Shown piece after piece: positions 53,936 through 62,216 of a stretch of 64,000 nucleotides of DNA (within the stretch, counting starts at the first letter, position 1; each line of letters starts with the position of its first letter). Below the pieces are notes generated by a model. That model had not been told where the DNA came from. It saw only the letters and a program-made list of their open reading frames with translations, and did not search any database. The stretch lies in contig DXDG01000009.1 of NCBI GenBank assembly GCA_019115605.1, forward strand, positions 96,862 through 160,861, in the 5' to 3' direction. Origin of the DNA: Candidatus Alistipes faecigallinarum. GTDB lineage: Bacteria; Bacteroidota; Bacteroidia; Bacteroidales; Rikenellaceae. Made by a program: the position numbers and the translations under genes.

Positions 53936-54290
53936 TATTCTTCCCCTCCCTCGCGCTGAATGCGGATGTTGGCAAACCGCATGGGGAGGTGGTGTCCAGA
54001 AAGTCGTCGTGGCTGCCCCGCAGGCAGATGATCTGCGTATCGTGCTGGATATCGAGCAGGCGGCTGATGAAGTTCGTATGCCGGCGTTTCCACTTTTCGC
54101 AGCGTCCGCGCAGCAGCTCCCAGCCGTCGATGACGTCGCCGCAGCGAATCAGCGTATCGCAGGTGCGTATTTCAGGAAGCGGTTGGCCTCCCGGCCTTCG
54201 ACCATTTCGATCCGAGGTGGATGTCCGACATGACAAGAGCCCTGACGTGTTTGGTTCCGGTCGTGAAATGCTCCGATTTGACGCCGCAAA
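53936..54290 (-). pseudogene. Frameshifted metallophosphoesterase (LpxH/YbbF-like)
   Basis: On the minus strand the family motifs appear in order but in different frames: KHVRALVMSDIHLGSKWS (DxH motif, around 54231) in one frame, VEGREANRFLKY in a second, CGDVIDGWELLRG and LRGSHDDFLD (GDxxD and GNHD-like, here GSHD) in a third, then MRFANIRIQREGGEE with a stop at 53936. At least three frame changes are needed and no start codon is in place, so the gene is broken. Relatives are UDP-2,3-diacylglucosamine diphosphatase-type enzymes. Only a short AT-rich stretch separates it from the ppk1 remnant. This and the ppk1 remnant account for the 1013 nt between intact genes. Confidence 0.8.
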
Positions 54291-54441
54291 TAAAGCACCG
54301 GGCTCTTTCGGTATTGCGACAGGGGTGTGAAGATTCCGTGAAAAGTCATTCTGTAACCGAATCGTAGCCGTTGTGCAGGCTTATTGAAACATTGTTGCGG
54401 CATTTTTGCGGCGAATTCGAGAACGTACATAATCATCTGTT

Positions 54442-56673
54442 ATGGAAACTGTTTATCTTGGAATCATCATTTTCCTCTTCATGCTCGCGATCTTCGACCT
54501 TTTTGTCGGCGTGAGCAACGACGCCGTGAACTTTCTCTCGTCGGCCGTCGGAGCCAAGGTCTCGTCGTACCGGGTCATCATGTGGATCGCCGCGACGGGC
54601 ATTCTCTTCGGAGCCCTGATGTCGAACGGCATGATGGAGATTGCCCGCCACGGCATCTTCCGTCCCGAGCAGTTCTATTTTCAGGAGCTGCTGTGCATCT
54701 TTCTGGCCGTGATGGTTACCGACGTCATCATCCTTGACGTCTTCAACACGCTGGGACTTCCCACATCGACCACCGTATCGATGGTCTTCGAGCTGCTGGG
54801 CGGAACGTTTGCCCTGACGCTTGTCAAGATGGCCGGTGCCGACGGCATGCACTTCGCCGACTACCTCAATACGGAGAAGGCGCTCTCGGTCATCATGGGT
54901 ATCTTCCTCTCCGTGGCGATCGCCTTTTTCTTCGGTATGGTCGTGCAGTGGCTGGCGCGTCTGGTCTTCACGTTCCGCTACAGGGAGCGCCTGAAGTGGA
55001 CTATCGGCCTCTTCGGCGGTATTGCCTCGACGGCCATCGTCTACTTCATGCTGATCAAGGGAATCAAGGACACCTCGTTCATGACGGCTGCAGCCAAGAC
55101 GTGGATCGCCACCCACAGCGGAACGATCGTCCTCGTGAGCTTCGTAGGTCTCACCGTGCTGATGCAGGTGCTGCACTGGCTCCGTGTGAATGTCTTCAAG
55201 GTGGTCGTGCTGCTGGGCACCTTCGCCCTGGCCATGGCCTTTGCCGGAAACGACCTGGTGAACTTCATCGGCGTGCCGCTTGCGGGCTATGACTCCTACC
55301 TGGACTACGCCGCCAACGGGGCCGGAAGTTCCGACTATCTCATGACGTCGCTCAATACACCGGCCCGCACGCCGATCTTCTTCCTGGCGGCTGCCGGTCT
55401 GGTTATGGTCTGGACGCTCTTCACCTCGAAAAAGGCCCAGAAGGTCATCAAGACCTCCGTCGATCTTTCGCGTCAGGACGAAGGCGAGGAGATGTTCGGC
55501 TCTTCGGCCGTCGCCCGCAGCATCGTCCGCACCTCGATGTCGATGGCCCATACGCTCGACCGCATCACCCCGCCGCGCGTGAAGGCCTGGATCAACTCCC
55601 GCTTTGTCGCCGACGAGGCGGTGATGGCCGACGGCGCGGCCTTCGACCTGGTCCGTGCCTCGGTGAACCTGCTGCTGGCCAGTCTGCTCATTGCGCTCGG
55701 TACGTCGCTCAAGCTGCCGCTCTCGACCACCTACGTTACCTTCATGGTGGCGATGGGTACCTCGCTGGCCGACCGGGCCTGGGGGCGTGAAAGTGCCGTA
55801 TTCCGCATCACGGGCGTGCTGTCGGTGATCGGCGGCTGGTTTATCACCGCGGGTGTGGCCTTCACGGCCTGCTTCTTCGTGGCACTGGCAATGTACTACG
55901 GCGGGATCGTCGTGATGGTGGCAATGATCGTGCTGGCTACGGTGCTGCTCATCCGCAGCAACCTGCGCTACCGCCGCAAGCTCAAAACCGAGCGTGAGGA
56001 CGACCTCTTCAAGCAGATTCTTGCGGAAAAGGACCGTTCGCGGGTCTGGGAGCTGCTGCGCCGCCATGTATCCGGTACGCTTGCGGGCATGCTCGCCTAC
56101 ACGACCGAGAACTACGCTTCGGTAACCGAAGGATTCATGAACGAGGACCGTCGGCTGCTGCGCCGGGTTGCCCAGGCCGTTGAGCGGAAGAAGGACCAGC
56201 TGCGCAAGCTGCGCCGCCGTGAAATGGTCGGCCTAAGGCGGATCAACCGCAATACGGCCATCGAGAAGAACATGTGGTTCCACCTGGGAAGCAACTGCTG
56301 CGTACAGCTGCACTATGCGCTCAAACGTATGAGCGATCTGTGCCGCGAGCATGTGGACAACAACTTCAATCCGATGCCTGCGGCCTGCGCCGGGGAGTTC
56401 CGTCCCGAGCGCGACCGGGTCTGCTCGCTGCTCGAACGCGCCACACAGACGATCGAGTCGGACAACTACGGCGACCTGAACTCGCTCCTTTCGGCCATTG
56501 AAGCCGAGCAGGACCGCCTCATGGAGCTCCAGCGCCTGCAGATGAACCGCATTCAGGAGGAGAACAGCAGCATCAACGTCTCGCTGGTCTACCTGAATCT
56601 GCTGCAGGAGTCGCTCGAGATTCTCTCGGCCCTGCGGCACATGCTGCGCGCGAGCGTCAATTTCCAGCACTGA
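54442..56673 (+). CDS. PiT-family inorganic phosphate transporter with PhoU-like C-terminal domain
   Basis: A 743-residue inner-membrane transporter. The two PHO4 signatures are FVGVSNDAVNFLSSAVGAK near the start and AGNDLVNFIGVPLAG near residue 270, with about ten to twelve membrane segments. TLGLPTSTTVSMVFE and LKLPLSTTYVTF are the paired loops of the two inverted halves. From about residue 560 a soluble helical region (DDLFKQILAEKDRSRVWELL onward, with repeated ERATQTIES-like heptads) resembles PhoU, probably a regulatory domain. The family usually couples phosphate uptake to H+ or Na+. Convergent with the Ppx/GppA gene, sharing a terminator. Confidence 0.93.
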   Translation: METVYLGIIIFLFMLAIFDLFVGVSNDAVNFLSSAVGAKVSSYRVIMWIAATGILFGALMSNGMMEIARHGIFRPEQFYFQELLCIFLAVMVTDVIILDVFNTLGLPTSTTVSMVFELLGGTFALTLVKMAGADGMHFADYLNTEKALSVIMGIFLSVAIAFFFGMVVQWLARLVFTFRYRERLKWTIGLFGGIASTAIVYFMLIKGIKDTSFMTAAAKTWIATHSGTIVLVSFVGLTVLMQVLHWLRVNVFKVVVLLGTFALAMAFAGNDLVNFIGVPLAGYDSYLDYAANGAGSSDYLMTSLNTPARTPIFFLAAAGLVMVWTLFTSKKAQKVIKTSVDLSRQDEGEEMFGSSAVARSIVRTSMSMAHTLDRITPPRVKAWINSRFVADEAVMADGAAFDLVRASVNLLLASLLIALGTSLKLPLSTTYVTFMVAMGTSLADRAWGRESAVFRITGVLSVIGGWFITAGVAFTACFFVALAMYYGGIVVMVAMIVLATVLLIRSNLRYRRKLKTEREDDLFKQILAEKDRSRVWELLRRHVSGTLAGMLAYTTENYASVTEGFMNEDRRLLRRVAQAVERKKDQLRKLRRREMVGLRRINRNTAIEKNMWFHLGSNCCVQLHYALKRMSDLCREHVDNNFNPMPAACAGEFRPERDRVCSLLERATQTIESDNYGDLNSLLSAIEAEQDRLMELQRLQMNRIQEENSSINVSLVYLNLLQESLEILSALRHMLRASVNFQH

Positions 56674-56695
56674 TTGCTTCCTCTCCCTTCATAGC

Positions 56696-56732
56696 GAATC
56701 ACCCGCAGCTCGCGACGAGCTGCGGGTGATTC
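56696..56732. terminator. Bidirectional hairpin terminator
   Basis: A perfect 17-bp stem, GAATCACCCGCAGCTCG (56696-56712) with CGAGCTGCGGGTGATTC (56716-56732), and a CGA loop, between the convergent phosphate transporter and Ppx/GppA genes. The T-tracts on either side are weak. Confidence 0.75.
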
Positions 56733-56765
56733 ATTCTTCCCGTACCGGTATTGCCATTCGGCCGG

Positions 56766-57668
56766 TTATTCTGCGTCGGGGGCGTATTGCCGGTAGAGTT
56801 CGTGGATGATGCCGTCGGCAAGTCCCGTGCAGGGAACCGAGATCGTGTCGATGCGGCAGATGCACAGCACGTCGGTGAAGATCCTCAATGCCGGGACGAT
56901 CACCTCTGCGCGACTCTGGTTCAGATAGAGCTGCTCCATGCGTTGGGCCACGGACATGGCCCGCAGACGGTTGTAGAGGGCGTTGAGCTCCTTGGCATGG
57001 ATGCACTCGCGGGATTTCTTTTCGAGCAGTTTGTGGACCTTGTTGATATTTCCGCCCGAGCCGATGATTCCCGACGGATGCCACTTGCGGGCCACCTCGC
57101 GCAGCCACTCCTCGAATCGCTGCCACTCGGCCGGAGATTCCGCACCGCTGAAAATGCGCACGGTGCCCAGCCGGAACGATCGGGCCTCGACCTTGCTGCC
57201 GCAGGCGTAGACGACTATTTCGGTGCTGCCTCCTCCGACATCGACATAGAGATAGGTCCGGTCGGGATCGAGCGTCTCCTTGAGTCCTCCGGCCGCGAAG
57301 ATCGTATCGGCCTCTGTCTCGCCATCGATGATCTGGATTGCAATGCCGCTGCGGCTGCGGACCAGTTCGACAATCTGCGGCCCGTTTGCCGCTTCGCGCA
57401 TGGCACTCGTGGCGCAGGCACGGTAGTCGCGCACGGAAAAGGCCCGGAACAGGGCCGAAAAGCCCTGCATGGCATCACACAGCGCCTCGGCTTTGGCCAC
57501 GCTGACATGGCCGCGGAGAAAGACGTCGTCGCCCAAACGGATCGGAACCCGCACGAACGCGGCTTTCTTGTACTCGATGCGATTATCTTCGTAGGTTTCG
57601 ATGTAGTTGATAAGCAGGCGGATTGCATTTGAACCGATGTCGATGGCGCCGAAGGTCTCTCTTTTCAT
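56766..57668 (-). CDS. Ppx/GppA-family phosphatase (exopolyphosphatase or pppGpp phosphatase)
   Basis: A 300-residue member of the ASKHA phosphatase family that hydrolyses polyphosphate or (p)ppGpp. It opens with FGAIDIGSNAIRLLINY, the phosphate-1 motif, has YACATSAMREA, the second motif YLYVDVGGGSTEIVV and the late IIGSGGNINKVHKL. It lacks the C-terminal HD-type domain of long Ppx proteins and is of the short form. With ppk1 decayed next door its polyphosphate role in this strain is unclear. A promoter element on the minus strand is at 57761, giving a leader of about 85 nt. The 57669-57896 gap holds nothing else recognisable. Confidence 0.92.
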   Translation of the reverse strand: MKRETFGAIDIGSNAIRLLINYIETYEDNRIEYKKAAFVRVPIRLGDDVFLRGHVSVAKAEALCDAMQGFSALFRAFSVRDYRACATSAMREAANGPQIVELVRSRSGIAIQIIDGETEADTIFAAGGLKETLDPDRTYLYVDVGGGSTEIVVYACGSKVEARSFRLGTVRIFSGAESPAEWQRFEEWLREVARKWHPSGIIGSGGNINKVHKLLEKKSRECIHAKELNALYNRLRAMSVAQRMEQLYLNQSRAEVIVPALRIFTDVLCICRIDTISVPCTGLADGIIHELYRQYAPDAE

Positions 57669-57760
57669 GGCTGTTGTCCTGTTTGCTGCCGACGGGTAGA
57701 TAGAGCGGCCCAGGATTACCGGGACCGGGCGATGGCCGTGCCGGGCAGCGGCTTTTCCGA

Positions 57761-57768
57761 CAAAGATA
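57761..57768 (-). promoter_or_regulatory. -7 promoter element of the Ppx/GppA gene
   Basis: Read on the minus strand this is TATCTTTG, a full TAnnTTTG match, 92 nt before the ATG at 57668. Confidence 0.5.
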
Positions 57769-57896
57769 ACTCTTTTCTGCCTGTGCTGAGTGCGGAATGC
57801 GTTTTTGAAACCGATATTTAATCTCTGCCTCCTGGGCCGTCAGGGCTCCCGCCTGAGGATTCACCCTCCCGACGGGGGAACCCGGTGTGCCGGATA

Positions 57897-58796
57897 TCAC
57901 TCCGGAATACCGTGCCGGTAGTCCTCCCGCCAGGCCGAGCAGGTGCGTCCGGTCTGCTGCTTGAAGAAGCGCATCAGATGGCTCGGATCCGAAAATCCGT
58001 ACGCTTCGGCCAGCTGGCTGACGCTGTGCCCCTCGAACAGCAGGTCATTCTTCACGGCCTCCAGCAGCCGCTGTTTCAGCAGATGCACGGCCGTGACGCC
58101 AAACTGCTCCATGACGGCCCGATTGAGCGTTACGCGGCTCACGCGCATCATCGAGGCATACTCCTCGACGCGCTGCACTTCGCGGATATGCTCCTCCAGC
58201 AGCGCCTTGAAACGGAACGCATGGTTGTTGCGCGGCAGCGTTACGGGCAGCCCGTAGGCGGCGGCGTAGTCGCGGTTGAGCGTAACCAGCAGGTAATAGA
58301 GCACCGAAACGATCAGGTTGTAGCTGTCCGAAGTCGGGGCGCGCAACTCCGCCTTGATCTTTCCGAGCAGCCGGAGATACTCCGCAAAGGCCTCCGGTCC
58401 GGCATCGAACCAAGGCGGCGTATCGGTCTGGTAGCAGTAAAGCAGGCGGTAGACGAAGAACTTGTCTGCGAGGAACGTGCGCATGAAATCCTCGCGGAAG
58501 ATCAGAAACGTGTAGTCGAGCTCCGTCTCGTCTACCAACCAGCGCTGCTGCTGGTGGGGTGAGAGGAGCAGCAGCATGCCGTCGTGCAGCTCGATGCGGC
58601 GACTGCCGAGCAGCAGCACGCCCCGGGCCCGGCTGAGGAAGAAAAATTCGAAGAAGTCGGTCCGGAAGAGCGGATTTTCGGTCAGCACGCCGCGGATCTC
58701 CTCGCTGCGGCCCGTATTGATGTAGAAGTCGACACCGCACAGCGTCTTGCTGAACGGCACGGTGATTAATCGTCGGGGATTTGTCGTTGTCTTCAT
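57897..58796 (-). CDS. AraC-family transcriptional regulator with cupin-type sensor
   Basis: A 299-residue regulator. The N-terminal half is a beta-rich AraC ligand-binding-type domain (FFFLSRARGVLLLG, GMLLLLSPHQQQ). The C-terminal 100 residues are an AraC double helix-turn-helix (RVEEYASMMRVSRVTLNRAV, then HSVSQLAEAYGFSDPSHLMRFFKQQTG). The start at 58796 was chosen because the promoter element at 58822-58829 lies upstream; starts at 58805 and 58838 are in frame, but the latter precedes the promoter. Divergent from the radical SAM gene, with a 127-nt shared intergenic region. Target genes unknown. Confidence 0.9.
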   Translation of the reverse strand: MKTTTNPRRLITVPFSKTLCGVDFYINTGRSEEIRGVLTENPLFRTDFFEFFFLSRARGVLLLGSRRIELHDGMLLLLSPHQQQRWLVDETELDYTFLIFREDFMRTFLADKFFVYRLLYCYQTDTPPWFDAGPEAFAEYLRLLGKIKAELRAPTSDSYNLIVSVLYYLLVTLNRDYAAAYGLPVTLPRNNHAFRFKALLEEHIREVQRVEEYASMMRVSRVTLNRAVMEQFGVTAVHLLKQRLLEAVKNDLLFEGHSVSQLAEAYGFSDPSHLMRFFKQQTGRTCSAWREDYRHGIPE

Positions 58797-58821
58797 CGCG
58801 TGCATCCGGTTTGTCCGAAGA

Positions 58822-58829
58822 CAAAGATA
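58822..58829 (-). promoter_or_regulatory. -7 promoter element of the AraC regulator gene
   Basis: Read on the minus strand this is TATCTTTG, 25 nt before the ATG at 58796. A one-base-off element, GATCTTTG (58892-58899), faces the other way for the radical SAM gene. Confidence 0.55.
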
Positions 58830-58923
58830 CGACATCATTTATCAAAATGGCATAACTTTCTACCATTCGGGCATCACCGTACCGGGAAAATTTCGGATCT
58901 TTGCCTCACAAAACATCCGGAAT

Positions 58924-59829
58924 ATGGATCGGCAAGAGGAAATCATCCGCGACATCGACGTGCAAAGTGTCATGACCAAATCTTCGCTGCCCGTGGGCGG
59001 CTATTCGGTCAATCCCTATGTGGGGTGTCCCCACGCCTGCAAGTATTGTTACGCCTCGTTCATGAAGCGCTTCACGGGCCACACCGAACCCTGGGGCTCG
59101 TTTCTCGACGTCAAGCACTGGAAACCCGTCGGCGATCCGCACCGCTTCGACGGGCAGCGGATCGTCATCGGCTCGGTAACCGACGGCTACAACCCCTTCG
59201 AGGAGCATTTCCAGCGCACACGCCATCTCCTTGAGGAGCTGCGCGGTACGACGGCTGAGATCCTGATCTGCACGAAGTCGGATCTTGTGCTGCGCGATCT
59301 GGACCTGCTGCGTGAGTTCCCGCACGTAACGGTTTCGTGGTCGGTCAATACGCTCGACGAAGCGTTCCGCGCCGACATGGACCGCGCCGTGAGCATCGAG
59401 CGACGCCTCGAAGCCATGCGGCGGGTCTACGAGGCTGGGATCCGTACCGTCTGCTTCGTCTCGCCGATCTTCCCGGGCATCACCGATCCGAAGGCCATCA
59501 TCGAACGGGTCCGGGAGTTTGTCGACCTCGTCTGGCTCGAGAATCTCAACCTGCGCGGGTCGTTCAAGGCGGCGATCCTGGACTACATCCGCGATAAGCA
59601 TCCCGAACTGATGCCTTTATACGAGGAGATCTACAACCGTCGCCGGACGGATTACTGGCAGGCGCTCGAGCAGGAGATGGCCGCCTATGCCGCCGCAAAC
59701 GGCCTGCCGTATCGCGTGAACGATCTGCCGTACGGCCGCTCCGAAAAGGGGCATCCGGTTGTGGTCAACTACTTCTACCACGAAAAGATCCGACTCGGCA
59801 ACCAACACTCGGATCGAAAGAATGCTTGA
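58924..59829 (+). CDS. SPL-family radical SAM protein
   Basis: A 301-residue radical SAM enzyme related to spore photoproduct lyase. The 4Fe-4S motif is CPHACKYCYA, following NPYVGC, with a typical SVTDGYNPFEE (SAM-binding strand) and LICTKSDLVLRDLDLL. The family in non-spore-formers is of unknown substrate. The ATG at 58924 is used, since the longer frame from 58747 lies in the AraC promoter region. An imperfect terminator-like hairpin overlaps its stop. Confidence 0.9.
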   Translation: MDRQEEIIRDIDVQSVMTKSSLPVGGYSVNPYVGCPHACKYCYASFMKRFTGHTEPWGSFLDVKHWKPVGDPHRFDGQRIVIGSVTDGYNPFEEHFQRTRHLLEELRGTTAEILICTKSDLVLRDLDLLREFPHVTVSWSVNTLDEAFRADMDRAVSIERRLEAMRRVYEAGIRTVCFVSPIFPGITDPKAIIERVREFVDLVWLENLNLRGSFKAAILDYIRDKHPELMPLYEEIYNRRRTDYWQALEQEMAAYAAANGLPYRVNDLPYGRSEKGHPVVVNYFYHEKIRLGNQHSDRKNA

Positions 59830-59845
59830 AGGGAAAACCCTTCAA
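59826..59845. terminator. Short hairpin at the radical SAM stop codon
   Basis: TTGAAGGG (59826-59833) pairs with CCCTTCAA (59838-59845) around AAAA. There is no T-run, so termination would be weak. Confidence 0.4.
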
Positions 59846-59996
59846 AACACAAAAACGATGAAACAGATTGAAAGAATGCGGATGCCGGGGATTTCAATGC
59901 AATCGGGCTCTGCAAGTTGAGCGAACTGAACGAATTCGTGCTGGAGCTGAATCCGGTTAATCGGCACCATATCGTATTTCATCAGAAGTATCGTAT

Positions 59997-60551
59997 CTAT
60001 ACGAAAAACATCAGCGACGACAGCACCTTGCGCAATTCTGCCAGCGCATTCGATATGTGATATTGGACCGTGCGCGGACTGATGTTCAATGTCTTGGCGA
60101 TTTCATCGTAAGACATATTTTCATGTCGACTCATATAAAAGACCTTGCGTCTCTGCTCTGGCATGTTGCGCACGGCCAGGTCGATCATCTCCAGCAATTC
60201 ATCCGTCGACACGGCATCCGAAAATCCGCCCTTCGCCTCTTCTTCGATTCTGGATCCCGTTGCTTTCAGATACTTATATTGCATCTGGCGTCGCTTCATT
60301 ACATTGAATATTGCGTTACGCGTCATACGGAACAAATATCCTTTGAATGAACAAACGTCTTGGAGGTTTTCTCGATAATCCCATATACGAAGAAAAACAT
60401 CATGCGTAATATCCTCCGCATCGGTCTGGTCTTTCAACAGACGAAGCGCAAAGTCCCGCACTTTCGATGCATATCGCAAGTAAAGGATATCCAACGCCCC
60501 GGAATCACCATTCTGCAATTTCCGAAGAATTATGTACTCTTCGCTGTTCAT
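59997..60551 (-). CDS. ECF-type sigma-70 factor (Bacteroidota group)
   Basis: A 184-residue sigma factor. Region 2 is YLRYASKVRDFALRLL with DITHDVFLRIWDYREN, and SFKGYLFRMTRNAIFNVMKRR follows. Region 4 is MPEQRRKVFYMSRHENMSYDE and LNISPRTVQYHISNALAELRK. No region 3 is present, as in ECF factors that pair with FecR. The ATG at 60551 gives MNSEEYIILRKL; a TTG at 60566 would start inside the promoter element. It is divergent from, not co-directional with, its presumed anti-sigma FecR gene. It likely activates the SusC operon at 62217. Confidence 0.93.
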   Translation of the reverse strand: MNSEEYIILRKLQNGDSGALDILYLRYASKVRDFALRLLKDQTDAEDITHDVFLRIWDYRENLQDVCSFKGYLFRMTRNAIFNVMKRRQMQYKYLKATGSRIEEEAKGGFSDAVSTDELLEMIDLAVRNMPEQRRKVFYMSRHENMSYDEIAKTLNISPRTVQYHISNALAELRKVLSSLMFFV

Positions 60552-60563
60552 ATTCGATATATG

Positions 60564-60571
60564 CAAATATA
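60564..60571 (-). promoter_or_regulatory. -7 promoter element of the sigma-factor gene
   Basis: Read on the minus strand this is TATATTTG, a full match, 12 nt before the ATG at 60551. Confidence 0.5.
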
Positions 60572-60727
60572 TATTTTTTTACGAACATTCGGTGCCGCAT
60601 CCCATATTTTTTCATTGCATTGTAATCCACATCAAAAAAATCTGAAAAAAAATCACCAATCAGACTGGCGAACCGGTCTCATCGATTGTCTTTTTAATGA
60701 ATCCGGACTCAAAAACTGTTTTTTTAT

Positions 60728-60735
60728 TATTTTTG
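60728..60735 (+). promoter_or_regulatory. -7-like element directly upstream of the BACON-like lipoprotein gene
   Basis: TATTTTTG is a full TAnnTTTG match, but only 5 nt separate it from the ATG at 60741. If used, the mRNA would be leaderless or nearly so. Confidence 0.4.
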
Positions 60736-60740
60736 AACCT

Positions 60741-61097
60741 ATGAAGAACCGATCTCTACTACTTTTTCTTGCTGCGATGACGGCGTGCCTTTGTATCGCA
60801 TACGGGTGCAAGGACGATTCGGAAGATGCGCCCGACAGCGTTTATATGTACAGCACCTCCGGTACGGTGGATGCTGCGGCCGGGATGCAGTCCGTAACCC
60901 TATTCACCACCTGCGCCTGGCAGGCGACAGGCGACGACTGGATCACGATCGACCCCGCATCGGCCGATACCAAGGGAATCCATGCCGTACACCTCAGCTT
61001 CGGCCCCAACGAAACGGGAGTTTCCCGCGTCGGACACGTCGTATTCAAGGCCGGAAGTTATTCGGAAACCTACACCTTGACTCAAAGCGCCGAATAG
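60741..61097 (+). CDS. Small lipoprotein with a BACON-like domain
   Basis: A 118-residue lipoprotein. The lipobox is CIAYGC (Cys near 23). The remaining 95 residues form one beta-sandwich of the BACON type: TFFTCAW-like strand, ATGDDWITIDPASAD, then VHLSFGPNETGVSRVGHVVF and a final SYSETYTLTQSA. BACON domains are usually carbohydrate- or mucin-binding modules in larger proteins; a stand-alone one is unusual. It lies between the divergent sigma gene and FecR, 42 nt before the latter. Its role here is not known; sensing or capturing the inducer is one possibility. Confidence 0.75.
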   Translation: MKNRSLLLFLAAMTACLCIAYGCKDDSEDAPDSVYMYSTSGTVDAAAGMQSVTLFTTCAWQATGDDWITIDPASADTKGIHAVHLSFGPNETGVSRVGHVVFKAGSYSETYTLTQSAE

Positions 61098-61139
61098 CAA
61101 TGCCGTAGGGGCGGCAGCAGACCCTCAAACTGGATACCG

Positions 61140-62114
61140 ATGACGAACAGGAACCGAAAAATTATCGATTACGTATTCCAGCACAAGAATATTCCCGACG
61201 ATATTCAACGGATATTCGAACGCTGGATGATAACACACGAAGAGGACCTCGATACAACGGAGGCCCTCCAGGAAGTGTGGAACGAGCATACAGCTCCGGC
61301 AGCGGATGAAGAGGATCTCAGGGGCCTCGAACGGCTGCACGCATCCATTCGGGACCAAAAATCCCGGATATCACCACGCATAATCCTGCGTTGGGTTTGT
61401 GCCGCAGCCGCAGCCGTATCGATATTTGTCGGAGGTTACTATGCGGCGATCGGGACCATGGAGCCGATTCGGGAAAACACGCTGCTGACAGCCAAAGGAC
61501 AAACCGGAGAGTTCTCGCTTCCCGACGGGACGACCGTATGGCTCAACGGCGAAAGCCAACTCAAATACGACAACTCGTTTGAGGGCGAAACCCGCGACGT
61601 ATACCTCTCCGGAGAGGCCTTCTTCGAGGTCCGGAAGGATTCGCTGCGGCCATTCCGTGTCCACATGAACGACCTGCAGATCGAAGTGCTGGGAACATCG
61701 TTCGATGCCATGAGTTATTCATTCGGATCGTGCGAACACATTGTTCTCAAAACCGGAAGCGTCAAAATTTCCGGAAACGGTCTCCAGAAAGCTGTTATGC
61801 TGCGCCCGAACGAAAAATTCACGTTCGACAAACGGGCCGGAAGTGCAAGGGTCGAATCCGTCAACGCTCAGAACTACTGCCAGTGGTTCTCCCCGCGTCT
61901 GATCTTCGACAACGCCCCTCTCAAAGACATCATCACGAATCTCGAACGTAGATACAACGTCGAAATTTCTCTCTCCACACATATCTCGCCAGAAAAACGG
62001 ATCTCGCTGGTCATCTGTCATGAACCATTGGAAGACATCATGGAGGTTATCTCCTCCCTGATCTCGATTCAATACAGAATCGACGGGAACCATATGTTGA
62101 TCACGAGAAAGTAA
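61140..62114 (+). CDS. FecR-family anti-sigma factor
   Basis: A 324-residue inner-membrane anti-sigma protein. An N-terminal cytoplasmic part (about 1-80) is followed by one membrane segment (about 82-102, VCAAAAAVSIFVGGYY). The periplasmic FecR domain follows (about 115-205, with GQTGEFSLPDGTTVWLNGES and YLSGEAFFEV), then a C-terminal DUF4974-type segment (about 250-322, RLIFDNAPLKDIITNLERR). It should hold the sigma factor inactive until the STN domain of the SusC receptor downstream (102-nt gap) signals substrate binding. Confidence 0.94.
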   Translation: MTNRNRKIIDYVFQHKNIPDDIQRIFERWMITHEEDLDTTEALQEVWNEHTAPAADEEDLRGLERLHASIRDQKSRISPRIILRWVCAAAAAVSIFVGGYYAAIGTMEPIRENTLLTAKGQTGEFSLPDGTTVWLNGESQLKYDNSFEGETRDVYLSGEAFFEVRKDSLRPFRVHMNDLQIEVLGTSFDAMSYSFGSCEHIVLKTGSVKISGNGLQKAVMLRPNEKFTFDKRAGSARVESVNAQNYCQWFSPRLIFDNAPLKDIITNLERRYNVEISLSTHISPEKRISLVICHEPLEDIMEVISSLISIQYRIDGNHMLITRK

Positions 62115-62216
62115 CTCACTGTCCAACAGCTAATAGAATCTTATTTCTGACGCCCTGACAGGCGCCGGTATGCTCTGTTCATCTTAAAATCGAACCCGAA
62201 TTAATCCCTAATAACC

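Noticed and set aside
59875..60060. A 61-codon open frame on the plus strand after the radical SAM gene
   Set aside because: It has no start codon near its beginning and its second half is antisense to the sigma gene. I recognise no family; it may be a fragment, but this cannot be supported.
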